Shown piece by piece: positions 42,228 to 51,411 of a stretch of 64,000 bases of DNA. Within the stretch, counting starts at the first letter, position 1. Each line of letters begins with the position of its first letter. The notes beneath the pieces were generated by a model. It did not search any database. It was not told where the DNA came from and was given only the letters and a program-made list of their open reading frames with translations. The DNA is taken from contig NZ_JADBHF010000001.1 in NCBI RefSeq assembly GCF_017808105.1, forward strand, positions 520,614-584,613, written 5' to 3'. The DNA is from Brevibacterium renqingii. Lineage in GTDB: Bacteria; Actinomycetota; Actinomycetes; Actinomycetales; Brevibacteriaceae. A program made the translations under genes and the position numbers.

Positions 42228-44087
42228 ATGGCACGTGCAGTTGGAATCGACCTCGGAACCACGAACTCCGTCGTCACGGTCCTCGAGGGCGGTGACCCGA
42301 AGGTCATCGCGAACGCGGAAGGCGGTCGCACGACGCCGTCCGTCGTCGCTGTCAACAAGAACGGTGACTCTCTGGTCGGCGAAATCGCCAAGCGCCAGGC
42401 CGTCACCAACATCAAGAACACCGTCTCTTCGGTCAAGCGCCACATGGGCACCGACTGGACCACGGAGCTCGGCGGCAAGACGCTGTCGGCGCCCGAGGTC
42501 TCAGCTCGCATCCTCCAGAAGCTCAAGCACGACGCCGAGGAGTACCTGCAGGAAGACGTCACCGATGCAGTGATCACCGTCCCCGCATACTTCAACGATG
42601 CCGAGCGCCAGGCCACGAAGGACGCCGGCGAGATCGCCGGCCTCAACGTCTCGCGCATCATCAACGAGCCCACTGCGGCCGCTCTGGCCTACGGGCTCGA
42701 GCGCGGCAAGGAAGACGAGACGATCCTCGTCTTCGACCTCGGCGGCGGCACCTTCGATGTCTCGCTGCTGGAAGTCGGCAAGGATGAAGACGACTTCTCG
42801 ACCATTCAGGTCCGGGCCACCTCGGGCGACAACCGCCTCGGCGGCGATGACTGGGATCAGCGCATCGTCGACTGGCTCGTCGGCGAGGTCAAGAACGGCT
42901 ACGGCGTCGACCTGAGCAAGGACGCGACCGCTCTGCAGCGTCTGAAGGAAGCCGCTGAGCAGGCCAAGAAGGAACTGTCCTCGGCCACCAGCACCAACAT
43001 CTCGCTGCAGTACCTGTCGATGAGCGAGAACGGACCGATCCACCTGGACGAGACGCTCTCGCGGGCGAAGTTCGAGGACCTGACGAAGGATCTCCTCGAG
43101 CGCACCAAGGCTCCGTTCCACGCTGTCATGAAGGACGCGGGAGTGTCCGTCAAGGACATCGACCATGTCGTGCTCGTCGGCGGCTCGACCCGTATGCCGG
43201 CAGTGTCCGCCGTGGTCACCGAACTCACCGGCGGCAAGGAACCCAACAAGGGCGTGAACCCGGATGAGGTCGTGGCAATCGGTGCTGCCGTGCAGGCCGG
43301 TGTCCTCGTGGGCGAACGCAAGGACGTTCTGCTCATCGACGTCACTCCGCTCTCGCTCGGACTCGAGACCAAGGGCGGCGTGATGACCAAGCTCATCGAG
43401 CGCAACACCCCGATCCCGACCAAGCGTTCGGAGACCTTCACCACGGCCGAGGACAACCAGCCCTCAGTCTCGATCCAGGTCTTCCAGGGTGAGCGCGAGT
43501 TCACTCGCGACAACAAGAACCTCGGCACCTTCGAGCTGACCGGCATCGCTCCGGCTCCGCGCGGCGTGCCGCAGATCGAGGTCGCCTTCGACATCGACGC
43601 CAACGGCATCGTCCACGTGTCGGCCACCGACAAGGGCACCGGCACGGAGCAGTCGATGACGATCACCGGCGGTTCCGCGCTGCCGAAGGAAGACATCGAG
43701 CGCATGGTCCGTGAGGCCGAGGAGCACGCAGAAGAGGACAAGAAGCGCCGTGAGGCCGCCGACGTCCGCAACAATGCGGAGAACCTCGCTTACCAGACCG
43801 AGAAGCTGCTGACCGACAACGAGGACAAGCTGCCCGAAGAGGTCAAGACCGAGATGCAGGGCGATGTCGACGCCGTCAAGGAAGCCCTCAAGGGTGAAGA
43901 CGACGACGCCGTGAAGACCGCCTACGACAAGCTCGTCGCCAACCAGCAGAAGATCGGCGAAGCCATCTACAGCCAGCAGGGCGCCGACGGCGCCGCTGCC
44001 GGTGAAGAGGCAACCGCCGATTCCGGTGCCGAGGACGATGTCGTCGACGCCGAGGTTGTCGACGAAGAGGACGAGGAGAAGAAGTAA
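42228..44087 (+). CDS. dnaK: Chaperone DnaK (Hsp70)
   Basis: 619 aa. ATP-driven folding chaperone. [20 protein letters not shown] opens the nucleotide domain; [53 protein letters not shown] and [17 protein letters not shown] are further Hsp70 signatures. The substrate domain starts near [17 protein letters not shown]. The C-terminus is an acidic tail ending [11 protein letters not shown], as usual. AAGGAG precedes ATG by 8 nt. First gene of dnaK-grpE-dnaJ-hspR. Confidence 0.98.
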   Translation: MARAVGIDLGTTNSVVTVLEGGDPKVIANAEGGRTTPSVVAVNKNGDSLVGEIAKRQAVTNIKNTVSSVKRHMGTDWTTELGGKTLSAPEVSARILQKLKHDAEEYLQEDVTDAVITVPAYFNDAERQATKDAGEIAGLNVSRIINEPTAAALAYGLERGKEDETILVFDLGGGTFDVSLLEVGKDEDDFSTIQVRATSGDNRLGGDDWDQRIVDWLVGEVKNGYGVDLSKDATALQRLKEAAEQAKKELSSATSTNISLQYLSMSENGPIHLDETLSRAKFEDLTKDLLERTKAPFHAVMKDAGVSVKDIDHVVLVGGSTRMPAVSAVVTELTGGKEPNKGVNPDEVVAIGAAVQAGVLVGERKDVLLIDVTPLSLGLETKGGVMTKLIERNTPIPTKRSETFTTAEDNQPSVSIQVFQGEREFTRDNKNLGTFELTGIAPAPRGVPQIEVAFDIDANGIVHVSATDKGTGTEQSMTITGGSALPKEDIERMVREAEEHAEEDKKRREAADVRNNAENLAYQTEKLLTDNEDKLPEEVKTEMQGDVDAVKEALKGEDDDAVKTAYDKLVANQQKIGEAIYSQQGADGAAAGEEATADSGAEDDVVDAEVVDEEDEEKK

Positions 44088-44785
44088 TGACTGCCGAGGG
44101 CAACGATCAGTCGTCCGAGGAGCCAGGCTTCACTTTCAGCGACAAGCGCCGGGTCGACCCGAACACCGGTGAGGTCCGTCCCGAGGCCGACGACCAGTCG
44201 GCCTCGGCCGGGGTCGACGAGGAGCAAGTCGCGGATCCCAACTCCGATCAGGTGTCCGACGCCGATCAGACCGGAAGCGGATCCGCCGATGCCAGCGACC
44301 TCGGGGTGGACATCCCCGCCGATGCATCGGATCTTGAGGACACCGAGCCGTCGGCCGAGCCCGAACCGGGTTCGGAGGCTGCGGCCCATCTCGCGGACCT
44401 CAAGCGCATCAACGCCGAGTACGCGGCGTACCGTATGCGCGCCGACCGCGAACGGGAACGGGCGGCCCTCGGCGGCACGATCAAGGTCATCGAGGCCCTG
44501 ATCCCCGTGCTCGACGAGGTCAAGCTCGCCCGTGAGAACGGCGATGTCACCGGGCCTTTCGAGACCCACGTGAATAAGCTGATCGAGTCGCTGGGCAAGC
44601 TCGGCGTCGAACAGTACGGAGAGGTCGGCGACGAGTTCGACCCGAACATCCACGAAGCGCTCATGCAGCAGCCTTCGGACGATGTCGAGAATCCGACGGT
44701 CTTCCTGGTCATGCAGCCGGGCTACCGAATCGGGGAGCGCATCATCCGCGCGGCCCGGGTCGGTGTCCAGCAACCGGAGGACTGA
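44087..44785 (+). CDS. grpE: Nucleotide exchange factor GrpE
   Basis: 232 aa. Releases ADP from DnaK. After an acidic, probably disordered N-terminus of about 100 residues comes the coiled coil (LADLKRINAEYAAYRMRADR) and the C-terminal head with LIPVLDEVKLAREN, HEALMQQPSDDVENPTVFLV and GYRIGERIIRAARVGV. The ATG overlaps the last base of the dnaK stop (TAATG), so translation is coupled. Confidence 0.96.
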   Translation: MTAEGNDQSSEEPGFTFSDKRRVDPNTGEVRPEADDQSASAGVDEEQVADPNSDQVSDADQTGSGSADASDLGVDIPADASDLEDTEPSAEPEPGSEAAAHLADLKRINAEYAAYRMRADRERERAALGGTIKVIEALIPVLDEVKLARENGDVTGPFETHVNKLIESLGKLGVEQYGEVGDEFDPNIHEALMQQPSDDVENPTVFLVMQPGYRIGERIIRAARVGVQQPED

Positions 44786-44816
44786 ACGACCACGATCGCC
44801 GAGGCGGCTCCCGGAA

Positions 44817-44844
44817 CCCCTGCGTCAGCGAACTGACGCAGGGG
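44817..44844 (+). other. Perfect hairpin between grpE and dnaJ
   Basis: CCCCTGCGTCAG-CGAA-CTGACGCAGGGG, 12 bp without mismatch and a CGAA loop, 32 bp after the grpE stop in a 180-bp gap. No T-run follows; likely an attenuator or processing site that lowers dnaJ-hspR relative to dnaK-grpE. Confidence 0.7.
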
Positions 44845-44965
44845 ACCGGGCGGCCACCTCGGCGGCGGTCCGGATCGTCGGGGCGCTGGCCCCGAAGGTG
44901 CGGATTGTGAGGAGACAAGTGAATACACTGATGACAGGATTGCTGGGAAGGAAAGGAGGTGCCAG

Positions 44966-45979
44966 GTGAATACCGGACCTCAGAATGATTGGTTCGAGAA
45001 GGACTTCTACAAAACCCTCGGCGTCTCCAAAGATGCTTCCGATGCTGAGATCAAGAAGGCCTACCGCAAACTCGCACGCAAGTACCACCCGGATGCCAAT
45101 CCCGGTGATGACAAGGCCGAGGAGAAATTCAAGGAGATCGGACAGGCGCATCAGGTGCTGTCCGACAAGGAATCGCGTGCTCAGTACGACCAGGTCCGAG
45201 CCATGGGCGGCGGTGCCCGGTTCAGTGCCGGAGCCGGAGGGCCCGGCGGTGCTGCAGGCGGCGGATTCGAGGACGTGTTCTCCGACCTCTTCGGAGGCGG
45301 GGGAAGGACACGGACCCGGACGACCTACGGCGGCGGGGGAGACGTCCCCCCGGATCTCGCAGATCTGCTCGGCGGATTCGGCGGAGGCTACGGCGGCGGG
45401 TTCGGCGGTGGCTACTCGCCGCCGGTCAAGGGGGGCGACATCAGATCGAGCACGACCCTGTCGTTCACCGAAGCGATCGACGGTGCTTCCGTCAAGCTGA
45501 ATATGCCCGGCGGCAAACCGCTGACCGTGCGCACACCGATCGGCGTCAAGGACGGACAGAAGATCCGTCTGACAGGCAAGGGCAAGGCCAGTCCCAACGG
45601 CGGCGAGCCCGGCGATGTGATCCTCACTGTGCATGTGAAGCCACACCCGGTCTTCACCCGGGACGGTGACAACCTCCGCATGGACCTGCCCATCAGCTTC
45701 GACGAGGCGGCTCTGGGAGCGGAGATCAAGGTCCCGACGCTGGGCGGCATGCCGGTCAAGGTCAAGGTCGCGCCCGGGACTCCCTCGGGCCGGACCCTGC
45801 GCGTGCGCGGCAAGGGAGTGAAGACGAAGAAGGGCACCGGCGATCTGCTGGCGACGGTCGAGATCGTGGCGCCGAAGAATCTGTCCAAGGAGGCCAAGGA
45901 AGCGGTCGAGGCATTCAAGTCCGCGACCGAGGGCGAAGATCCCCGCGACGGCCTGCTGGACAAGGCAAAGGCCAGTTGA
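44966..45979 (+). CDS. dnaJ: DnaJ-family co-chaperone lacking the zinc-finger domain
   Basis: 337 aa. J domain at residues 11-75 with the HPD triad ([12 protein letters not shown]) that stimulates DnaK ATPase. A Gly/Phe-rich region (to about residue 155) follows, then the C-terminal peptide-binding domains ([53 protein letters not shown]). No CxxCxGxG repeats exist, so it is the DnaJ2/CbpA-type shorter form although it sits at the dnaJ position. GTG start at 44966 has AGGAGGT 5 nt upstream. Confidence 0.95.
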   Translation: MNTGPQNDWFEKDFYKTLGVSKDASDAEIKKAYRKLARKYHPDANPGDDKAEEKFKEIGQAHQVLSDKESRAQYDQVRAMGGGARFSAGAGGPGGAAGGGFEDVFSDLFGGGGRTRTRTTYGGGGDVPPDLADLLGGFGGGYGGGFGGGYSPPVKGGDIRSSTTLSFTEAIDGASVKLNMPGGKPLTVRTPIGVKDGQKIRLTGKGKASPNGGEPGDVILTVHVKPHPVFTRDGDNLRMDLPISFDEAALGAEIKVPTLGGMPVKVKVAPGTPSGRTLRVRGKGVKTKKGTGDLLATVEIVAPKNLSKEAKEAVEAFKSATEGEDPRDGLLDKAKAS

Positions 45980-45993
45980 GGTGGTGAAGCACG

Positions 45994-46434
45994 ATGCACA
46001 TTTCATCGAGTGCGGCGGTGTATGTCATCTCGGTGGCCGCGGATCTGGCGGGAATGCATCCGCAGACTCTGCGGCAGTATGACCGCCTGGGTCTCGTCAC
46101 TCCAGAGCGCACGGCAGGCCGGGGACGGCGTTACTCGGGACAGGACATCGCCAAGCTGCGGATGATCCAGCAGCTGTCGCAGGACGAGGGAGTGAACCTC
46201 GTCGGGATCAAGAAGATCATCGACCTGCAGAACCGGGTCGATGCGCTCCAGCACCGGAATGAGGAGCTCGAGGCCGAGGTCCGTTCGCGGATGTCGGCGC
46301 AGGAGCGCGAGGCCCGAGTCTTCGCGGCCGGCACCGTCGGCGGAGACGTTGTTTCGATCTCCCGTGGGCGTCGCCCGCAGGGCAGACCCGAGCCGGGCGC
46401 GCTGGTTCTGTACAACAGGTTCCGGCGCCGTTGA
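45994..46434 (+). CDS. hspR: HspR, MerR-like heat-shock repressor
   Basis: 146 aa. Winged helix: VAADLAGMHPQTLRQYDRLG (residues about 15-34) and TPERTAGRGRRYSGQDIAKL, then IQQLSQDEGVNLVGIKKIID and a coiled coil. It binds the HAIR elements before dnaK with DnaK as co-repressor, giving feedback control of its own operon. The C-terminal 30 residues are Arg/Gly-rich. It starts 14 bp after dnaJ and is followed by a strong hairpin terminator. Confidence 0.95.
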   Translation: MHISSSAAVYVISVAADLAGMHPQTLRQYDRLGLVTPERTAGRGRRYSGQDIAKLRMIQQLSQDEGVNLVGIKKIIDLQNRVDALQHRNEELEAEVRSRMSAQEREARVFAAGTVGGDVVSISRGRRPQGRPEPGALVLYNRFRRR

Positions 46435-46447
46435 GTAGACCGGAGAC

Positions 46448-46485
46448 GAGAAGAGCGCGGACCCGACTGGGTCCGCGCTCTTCTC
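46448..46485 (+). terminator. Terminator of the dnaK operon
   Basis: GAGAAGAGCGCGGACCC, loop GACT and its exact complement form a 17-bp stem ending in TTCTC. Nearly the same hairpin ends the next gene (47443-47476). Confidence 0.85.
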
Positions 46486-46551
46486 GGCTGCGCCGGGTCC
46501 TGCGGCCACCGGTGAGCAGGTCAGTGAAGCTGTTGTGCAACACTGAACTCC

Positions 46552-47427
46552 ATGAGCGAGTCCGAGAAGTTCAGAGAGGTCGCCGAATCCGCCGATGCGG
46601 CGGCCCAGGAAGCCGCCGGCAGCAGATGGTTCGAACGGGTTGCCCGCGCGGGCTTCATCGCCAATGGGCTGGTGCACGCCGTGCTCGGAGTCGTGGCCAT
46701 GGCGATCGGACTCGGTCAGGGCGGCGGTGAAGCCGACCAGGCTGGAGCCGTCGGACAGATTGCGGCGGAACCCTTCGGCGTGGTGCTCATCGTCATCTGC
46801 TTCATCGGGTGCGCATTGCTGGCGCTGTGGTGCCTGATCAACGCCTTCTTCGGCTCCGCGTCGCTGCGCAGACCCGGGACTCGGGATCCACAGCAGAAGC
46901 AGGGCCGGCGCCGTTGGACCGAATTCCTCAAGACTCTCGGATTCGCGATCGCCTACGCGGTGATCGCCGCGAACTTCTCCCGGTTCGTCTTCGGGGGCGG
47001 AGCAGATTCGGGAAAGGCCAGTTCACAGGCATCGACGACAGTGGCGAGGGTCCCGGGTGGGCTCTATCTCCTCATGGCTGTCGGGGCCGTCGTCGCAGTC
47101 GTGGGCGTCGTGTTCTGCGTGAACGGCCTGCGTCGCTCGTGGACGAAGGATCTGCGCAGGCCGAGCAGTGCCGTCACCCGTTTCCTGATGGGCTTCACCG
47201 GCATCGTCGGATATCTGGGCAAGGGGGCGACGCTGCTGTCAGTGGGCATCCTCGTCGTGGTGTCGGCGGGCACCGGGGATCCGGAGGAGTTCACCGGCAT
47301 CGACGGGGCGTTGAAAGGTATGCGCGACCAGCCCTATGGTCCCCATCTGCTGCTGGCCGTCGGAATCGGCTTGGTGCTCTATGGGATCTTTCTCGCTCTG
47401 CGCTCCCGCTATGACCGAATGGAGTGA
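46552..47427 (+). CDS. DUF1206-family membrane protein
   Basis: 291 aa. Three repeated pairs of helices, each led by the DUF1206 motif of aromatic/Gly residues: VARAGFIANGLVHAVLGVVA, KTLGFAIAYAVIAANFS and GIVGYLGKGATLLSVGILVV, about 90 residues apart. Function unknown; members are widespread in actinobacteria. No good Shine-Dalgarno is seen before ATG 46552. It is flanked by two similar terminators, so it is transcribed alone. Confidence 0.85.
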   Translation: MSESEKFREVAESADAAAQEAAGSRWFERVARAGFIANGLVHAVLGVVAMAIGLGQGGGEADQAGAVGQIAAEPFGVVLIVICFIGCALLALWCLINAFFGSASLRRPGTRDPQQKQGRRRWTEFLKTLGFAIAYAVIAANFSRFVFGGGADSGKASSQASTTVARVPGGLYLLMAVGAVVAVVGVVFCVNGLRRSWTKDLRRPSSAVTRFLMGFTGIVGYLGKGATLLSVGILVVVSAGTGDPEEFTGIDGALKGMRDQPYGPHLLLAVGIGLVLYGIFLALRSRYDRME

Positions 47428-47442
47428 ACCCAGCTGAGGCAG

Positions 47443-47476
47443 GAAGAGCGCGAACCCGATCGGGTTCGCGCTCTTC
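47443..47476 (+). terminator. Terminator after the DUF1206 gene
   Basis: GAAGAGCGCGAACCC, loop GATC and the exact complement (15 bp), followed by TCATTTC. It could also act on the convergent LPXTG gene. Sequence is a close relative of the hairpin at 46448-46485. Confidence 0.85.
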
Positions 47477-47515
47477 TCATTTCACGCCGGCTCAAGTGAG
47501 CTCAGGTGACGCCTG

Positions 47516-48883
47516 TCAGATCTCGGAAGGATCCTGAGCGGCCTTCTTCCGACGCATGGTCAGTGCGACCGAGATTCCGCCGATGAGCAAAAGCCCTGCA
47601 CCGCCGACGAGGCCGGTCAGCTCGGTGCCGGTGCGGGGCAGGTCGCCGCCGCCGTTTCCGTTGTCAGCACCGTCAGCGTCGCCTTCGTTGCCCTTGTCGT
47701 CGGCACCGTCGTTGCCGTCCTCGTCGCCGTCGCTGCCGCCGGCATTGGCATCGTCGCTGACCGAGAACTCGCCGGTCAGTTCGGCATCTCCGCAGGTGAC
47801 GGTGACGTCGTAGTCGCCGATGTAGGCCGAGGCATCCGAAGAGGTGCCGTAGACGTTGACGGAGGCCTTGCCCTCGTCATCGGCCTTGGTGGTGTTCTCG
47901 TAAGCGGTGACATTCGAATCGCCCTTGGGGTTCACGACGAATTCGACGTCTTCGCCGGGCTCGCAGTTCTCGACGGCAAGGGTGACGCCCTTGTCCTTAT
48001 CGATGAAATCAGCAGGCGAGACAGTTTTGGGCGAGACGGTCAGCTCGGCCTCCGCGGCAGGAGTGGTGGGCTCCTCGGTCTCCTCCTCGACAACCGTGAC
48101 CTTTACGGGCTCTGATGTCGTGTCGGCCTCCTGGTCGGCGCCCCAGACGCTGTACTCGCCGGGTTCGAGAGCGGTTTCGCTCTTGACCGTGCCGCTGACC
48201 TTGCCGTTCTCATCGGCTTTGACAGTGGCTGTGCCGAAGGGAGACTGCGCCGTGCCTCCGACCAGGAGGACCTCTCCATCGGGGGTGAAGCCCTCACCCT
48301 CGACCTTGATTCCGTCCTTCTGAAGTTCCTCGGCAGTGAGTTCCTGGTCGGCGACCGAGATCTTCGGGTCAGCTGCAGGAGCTTCAGGCTCGTCGGACTC
48401 GTCGCCGGTGACCTCGAACGTCATCTGATACGAAATGTTGCTGTCTTTGGTGTCGTTGACCGTGACGGAGTAGGTGCCGACGTAGGCGGTGTCGTCCGCG
48501 CCGTAGATCTTGTGCGAGAACGTTCCCTCAGAGTCAGTCGTGGCGGTCGTCGTCAGTTTGTTGACGTTCTGGCCACTCTGAGGGGACACGATGATGTCAT
48601 AGCCGTGGTCGGCTTTGAGGCCCAATCCATTGACGTCAACGCCCTTATCCTCATCCCCGAAATCTGCTTGCGACAGCTTCTCGGCGGAGAGCGTGACGAC
48701 TGGCTCTTTTTCCGCGTGTGTTTCGATCGAGCCGGCGCGAGCTTTGAGGACGCCCGGGGCTGTTGTGGTCTGCGAATCGCTTGAGGCGGCCGAGGCGGGG
48801 GCCTCTGGAGCTGCGATGACTGGGGATGCGGCCAGCCCGGTGATGGCGATGGCCACTGCGGGTGCAAGGGCGAGCTTCTTCAT
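47516..48883 (-). CDS. LPXTG-anchored surface protein with three Ig-like repeats
   Basis: 455 aa. Signal peptide (MKKLALAPAVAIAITGLA, cleaved after about ASPVIA), three repeats of about 110 residues each built on a xxxDFxDxDKGVxxxVxG pattern (starting near residues 60, 175 and 290), an Asp/Gly-rich linker and a sorting signal: LPRTG, helix GLVGGAGLLLIGGISVAL, then RRKK. It should be covalently joined to peptidoglycan by a sortase. Repeat 3 (VTLAVENCEPGEDVEFVVNP) has two Cys and is nearly the same as the last repeat of the neighbouring protein. ATG 48883 has AAGGA 5 nt upstream. Function not known; adhesion or wall structure is possible. Confidence 0.85.
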   Translation of the reverse strand: MKKLALAPAVAIAITGLAASPVIAAPEAPASAASSDSQTTTAPGVLKARAGSIETHAEKEPVVTLSAEKLSQADFGDEDKGVDVNGLGLKADHGYDIIVSPQSGQNVNKLTTTATTDSEGTFSHKIYGADDTAYVGTYSVTVNDTKDSNISYQMTFEVTGDESDEPEAPAADPKISVADQELTAEELQKDGIKVEGEGFTPDGEVLLVGGTAQSPFGTATVKADENGKVSGTVKSETALEPGEYSVWGADQEADTTSEPVKVTVVEEETEEPTTPAAEAELTVSPKTVSPADFIDKDKGVTLAVENCEPGEDVEFVVNPKGDSNVTAYENTTKADDEGKASVNVYGTSSDASAYIGDYDVTVTCGDAELTGEFSVSDDANAGGSDGDEDGNDGADDKGNEGDADGADNGNGGGDLPRTGTELTGLVGGAGLLLIGGISVALTMRRKKAAQDPSEI

Positions 48884-49060
48884 GTATTTCCTTAGAAAAT
48901 TACAGCTGGGTGTGAAGTATTGCGAATGTAACGGTAATGCAACAATGACGACACGCATAGTTGTGGTCGTTGTGTTCAGCGGTGAGTTCGGCGTGGCCGC
49001 AGAGTTCATCCCCCATTCACCGTGAACCGTGGTTTCGGTGCGAACTTCAGAGTAGAAGGA

Positions 49061-49090
49061 GGGGCGGCCCGGCATGTGCTGGACCGCCCC
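49061..49090 (-). terminator. Terminator after the larger LPXTG gene
   Basis: On the minus strand GGGGCGGTCC, a 10-nt loop and GGGCCGCCCC (one mismatch) are followed by TCCTTCT. It lies 35 bp after the stop in the 241-bp gap between the two wall-protein genes, which otherwise shows no gene. Confidence 0.65.
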
Positions 49091-49124
49091 TTTGACTGCG
49101 GCCAAGGTGACCGCCCGACTCAGA

Positions 49125-51224
49125 TCAGAAGCTGGTCGGCGTCTGGCCGAACTTGTTCTTGCGTCCGGTCAGCGCGATCGCTGCACCACCGACGAGGAGG
49201 AGCATCGCCCCCGTTGTCAATCCGCCGAGGTCGGCACCCGTGCGAGGCAGCTGACTGCCGTCGTCGCTGCTGCCGCTGTCTCCGCTGTCTCCGCCGTCGC
49301 TTCCGCCGCTGTTGGCGCCCTCGGTGACCTTGAAGGAGTCCTTCATGGTGTCATCGCCGCAGGTGGCGGTCGCAGTGTACGAGCCGACGTAGGCCGAAGC
49401 GTCCGAGGATGTGCCGAATACGTTGACCGAGGCGCGGCCCTCATCGTCGGCCTTGACGGTGTTCTCGTAGGCCGTGACGTTGATGCCCTTCGGGTTGACC
49501 TCGAAGTGGACGTCAGCGCCAGGCTCGCAGTTCTCGACGGCGAGCGTGACGCCCTTCTCCTCGTTGGCGAAGTCCGTGGCCTCGATCGTCTTCGGCGACA
49601 CCTTCAGGCTCGCCTCGGCGGGGGCTTCGGTCTCATCGTCGACGACGTTGATGTTGCCCTTGAGCGTCTCGGACTCGGTGCCTTCGCGTTCGATGGTGAC
49701 TTCGAAGGGGACCTTTCCGACTTCGAGGCTGTCGGGGTTGCCGTCCCACCAGAGGTGGAGGACGTGGGCACCGTCGGCTTCGGCGGTCTCGGTCTTCCCG
49801 GTGAGGGAGTCCTTGATCTTGTCGCCCTTCTTCACGCCCGAGACAGTGACGGTCACGCCCTTGTCCTTGTCGGCGAGGTCCTCGGCGGTGATCTCCTTGG
49901 GGTCGACCGTGAGGGAGGCGTCGATCGGGTCGACGGCGTCCTCATCCTCGGTGACGGTGACCTCGACCGGGCCGGATTTCTCGCCGGTCTTGTCGTCGAC
50001 GAAGGTGAGGGAGTACTTCCCGGCCTCCAGCGACTCGGGCGCAACCACAGCGCCTTCGACGTTGCCGTCCTCGTCGGCGCGGAGTTCATCGGTCTGAGGG
50101 GCGGCGGCGCGCTGCGTCTGGACGGCTGTGCCTTCGACGCTGATGGTTCCGTTCGAGGAGAATCCGGAACCGGTGAACTTGAGGCCGTCCTTCTTGAAGT
50201 CCTCGAGAGTGATCTTCTTCGACTCCAGCTTGACGGAGGGGTCGACCTCGGTGTCGTTGACGACGTTGATGGTGCCCTTGAGCGTTTCGGACTCGGTGCT
50301 TTCGCGGTCGATGGTGACTTCGAAGGGGACCGGCCCTTCTTCGAGGTCCGCGGGGTCGCCCTTGTAATAGACGGCGAAGGTGAAGGCTCCATCGGAGGGC
50401 ACCGACTTCTGTTTATCCGTCAGCGAGTCCGTCACCTTATCGCCTTCCTCCAGGCCGGTGACGGTGATGTCGATACCCTTGCTTTCGTCTGCCAGATCTT
50501 CTGCAGTGATTTCGTCGGGTGAGACCTTGAGGGAGGCATCGATTGCGTCCTGTGCGTCGACGTCAACAGTTCCGGTCACCGTTTTGGTATCCGTGCCGGC
50601 GCGCAGGATATTGACGGCGAAGCTCCTGCTGCCGTCTTTGAGCGAATCGGCGTTTCCGGCATAGTGCAGTTTGAGCGTGGCGGTCGAGCCGGTGGCAGTC
50701 GTGGCCGGGCCCTTGAGGCCGGAGGCAGCCTCCACCTTGTCGCCCTTTTCGAGACCAGTGACCTTGACGTTGACGCCTTCGGCCAGCTCTTCGGCAGTGA
50801 CTTCACCCGAGGGTGCCTGCACCGAGGCGTTGATCGGGTTGACCTTGTCCTTGTCGTCGTTGCCCTCATCCTTGGGGGAGGGGGCAGGCTTGGGATCGAC
50901 CTTCTTCGGGGCCTTCGGCTTGTCGTCCTTCTTCTTGTCGGCCGCGTCCTCGGCCGCCTTCTTCTCCTTGGCAGCCTTCTCTTTTGCGGCCTTGGCCTCG
51001 GCAGCTTTCTCCTTGGCAGCCTTCTCCTGCGCGGCCTTGTCCTCAGCTGCCTTCTTCTCAGCTTCGGCCTTTTCCTTTTCCGCCTTCTCCTGCTCCGCCT
51101 TCTTGGCCTTCGCCTCGGCGGAATCGGACGACTGTGCGGATGGGGATTCCGCAGCGGCGACCGGGCTGGCGACGAGTCCCGTGAACGCGAGGGCGACTGC
51201 GGGCGCGAGGATGATCTTCTTCAT
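49125..51224 (-). CDS. Large LPXTG-anchored surface protein with helical stalk and five repeats
   Basis: 699 aa. Signal peptide (MKKIILAPAVALAFTGLVAS), then residues about 36-105 of almost only Ala, Lys and Glu (EKAEAEKKAAEDKAAQEKAA-like), a long helical stalk, and a Lys/Pro linker. Five Ig-like repeats follow; repeats 1, 2 and 4 share EITAEDLADxxKGxxxxVxG and PFEVTIxRExTESETLKG, while 3 and 5 match repeats 2 and 3 of the neighbour. The end is LPRTG, a 20-residue helix and GRKNKFG. Clearly a paralogue of the downstream gene. Sortase anchoring is inferred. ATG 51224 has GAAGG about 8 nt upstream. Confidence 0.85.
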   Translation of the reverse strand: MKKIILAPAVALAFTGLVASPVAAAESPSAQSSDSAEAKAKKAEQEKAEKEKAEAEKKAAEDKAAQEKAAKEKAAEAKAAKEKAAKEKKAAEDAADKKKDDKPKAPKKVDPKPAPSPKDEGNDDKDKVNPINASVQAPSGEVTAEELAEGVNVKVTGLEKGDKVEAASGLKGPATTATGSTATLKLHYAGNADSLKDGSRSFAVNILRAGTDTKTVTGTVDVDAQDAIDASLKVSPDEITAEDLADESKGIDITVTGLEEGDKVTDSLTDKQKSVPSDGAFTFAVYYKGDPADLEEGPVPFEVTIDRESTESETLKGTINVVNDTEVDPSVKLESKKITLEDFKKDGLKFTGSGFSSNGTISVEGTAVQTQRAAAPQTDELRADEDGNVEGAVVAPESLEAGKYSLTFVDDKTGEKSGPVEVTVTEDEDAVDPIDASLTVDPKEITAEDLADKDKGVTVTVSGVKKGDKIKDSLTGKTETAEADGAHVLHLWWDGNPDSLEVGKVPFEVTIEREGTESETLKGNINVVDDETEAPAEASLKVSPKTIEATDFANEEKGVTLAVENCEPGADVHFEVNPKGINVTAYENTVKADDEGRASVNVFGTSSDASAYVGSYTATATCGDDTMKDSFKVTEGANSGGSDGGDSGDSGSSDDGSQLPRTGADLGGLTTGAMLLLVGGAAIALTGRKNKFGQTPTSF

Positions 51225-51411
51225 TGGAGTGCCTTCAATCTGCTTTGAGGGGGTTCACATCTGAGACTCATCCTAGGTTCGAAGGAAACTCCAAACTATT
51301 TCTGTACGTTTTGTTCAGCGGCAATTCCGATAACGCTTTGATGAATTCGTGTAATCGTTTCGTGACCTACTATTTGGTAATCGCAAGTCCGGTGGAATCG
51401 TCTCGAGGACC

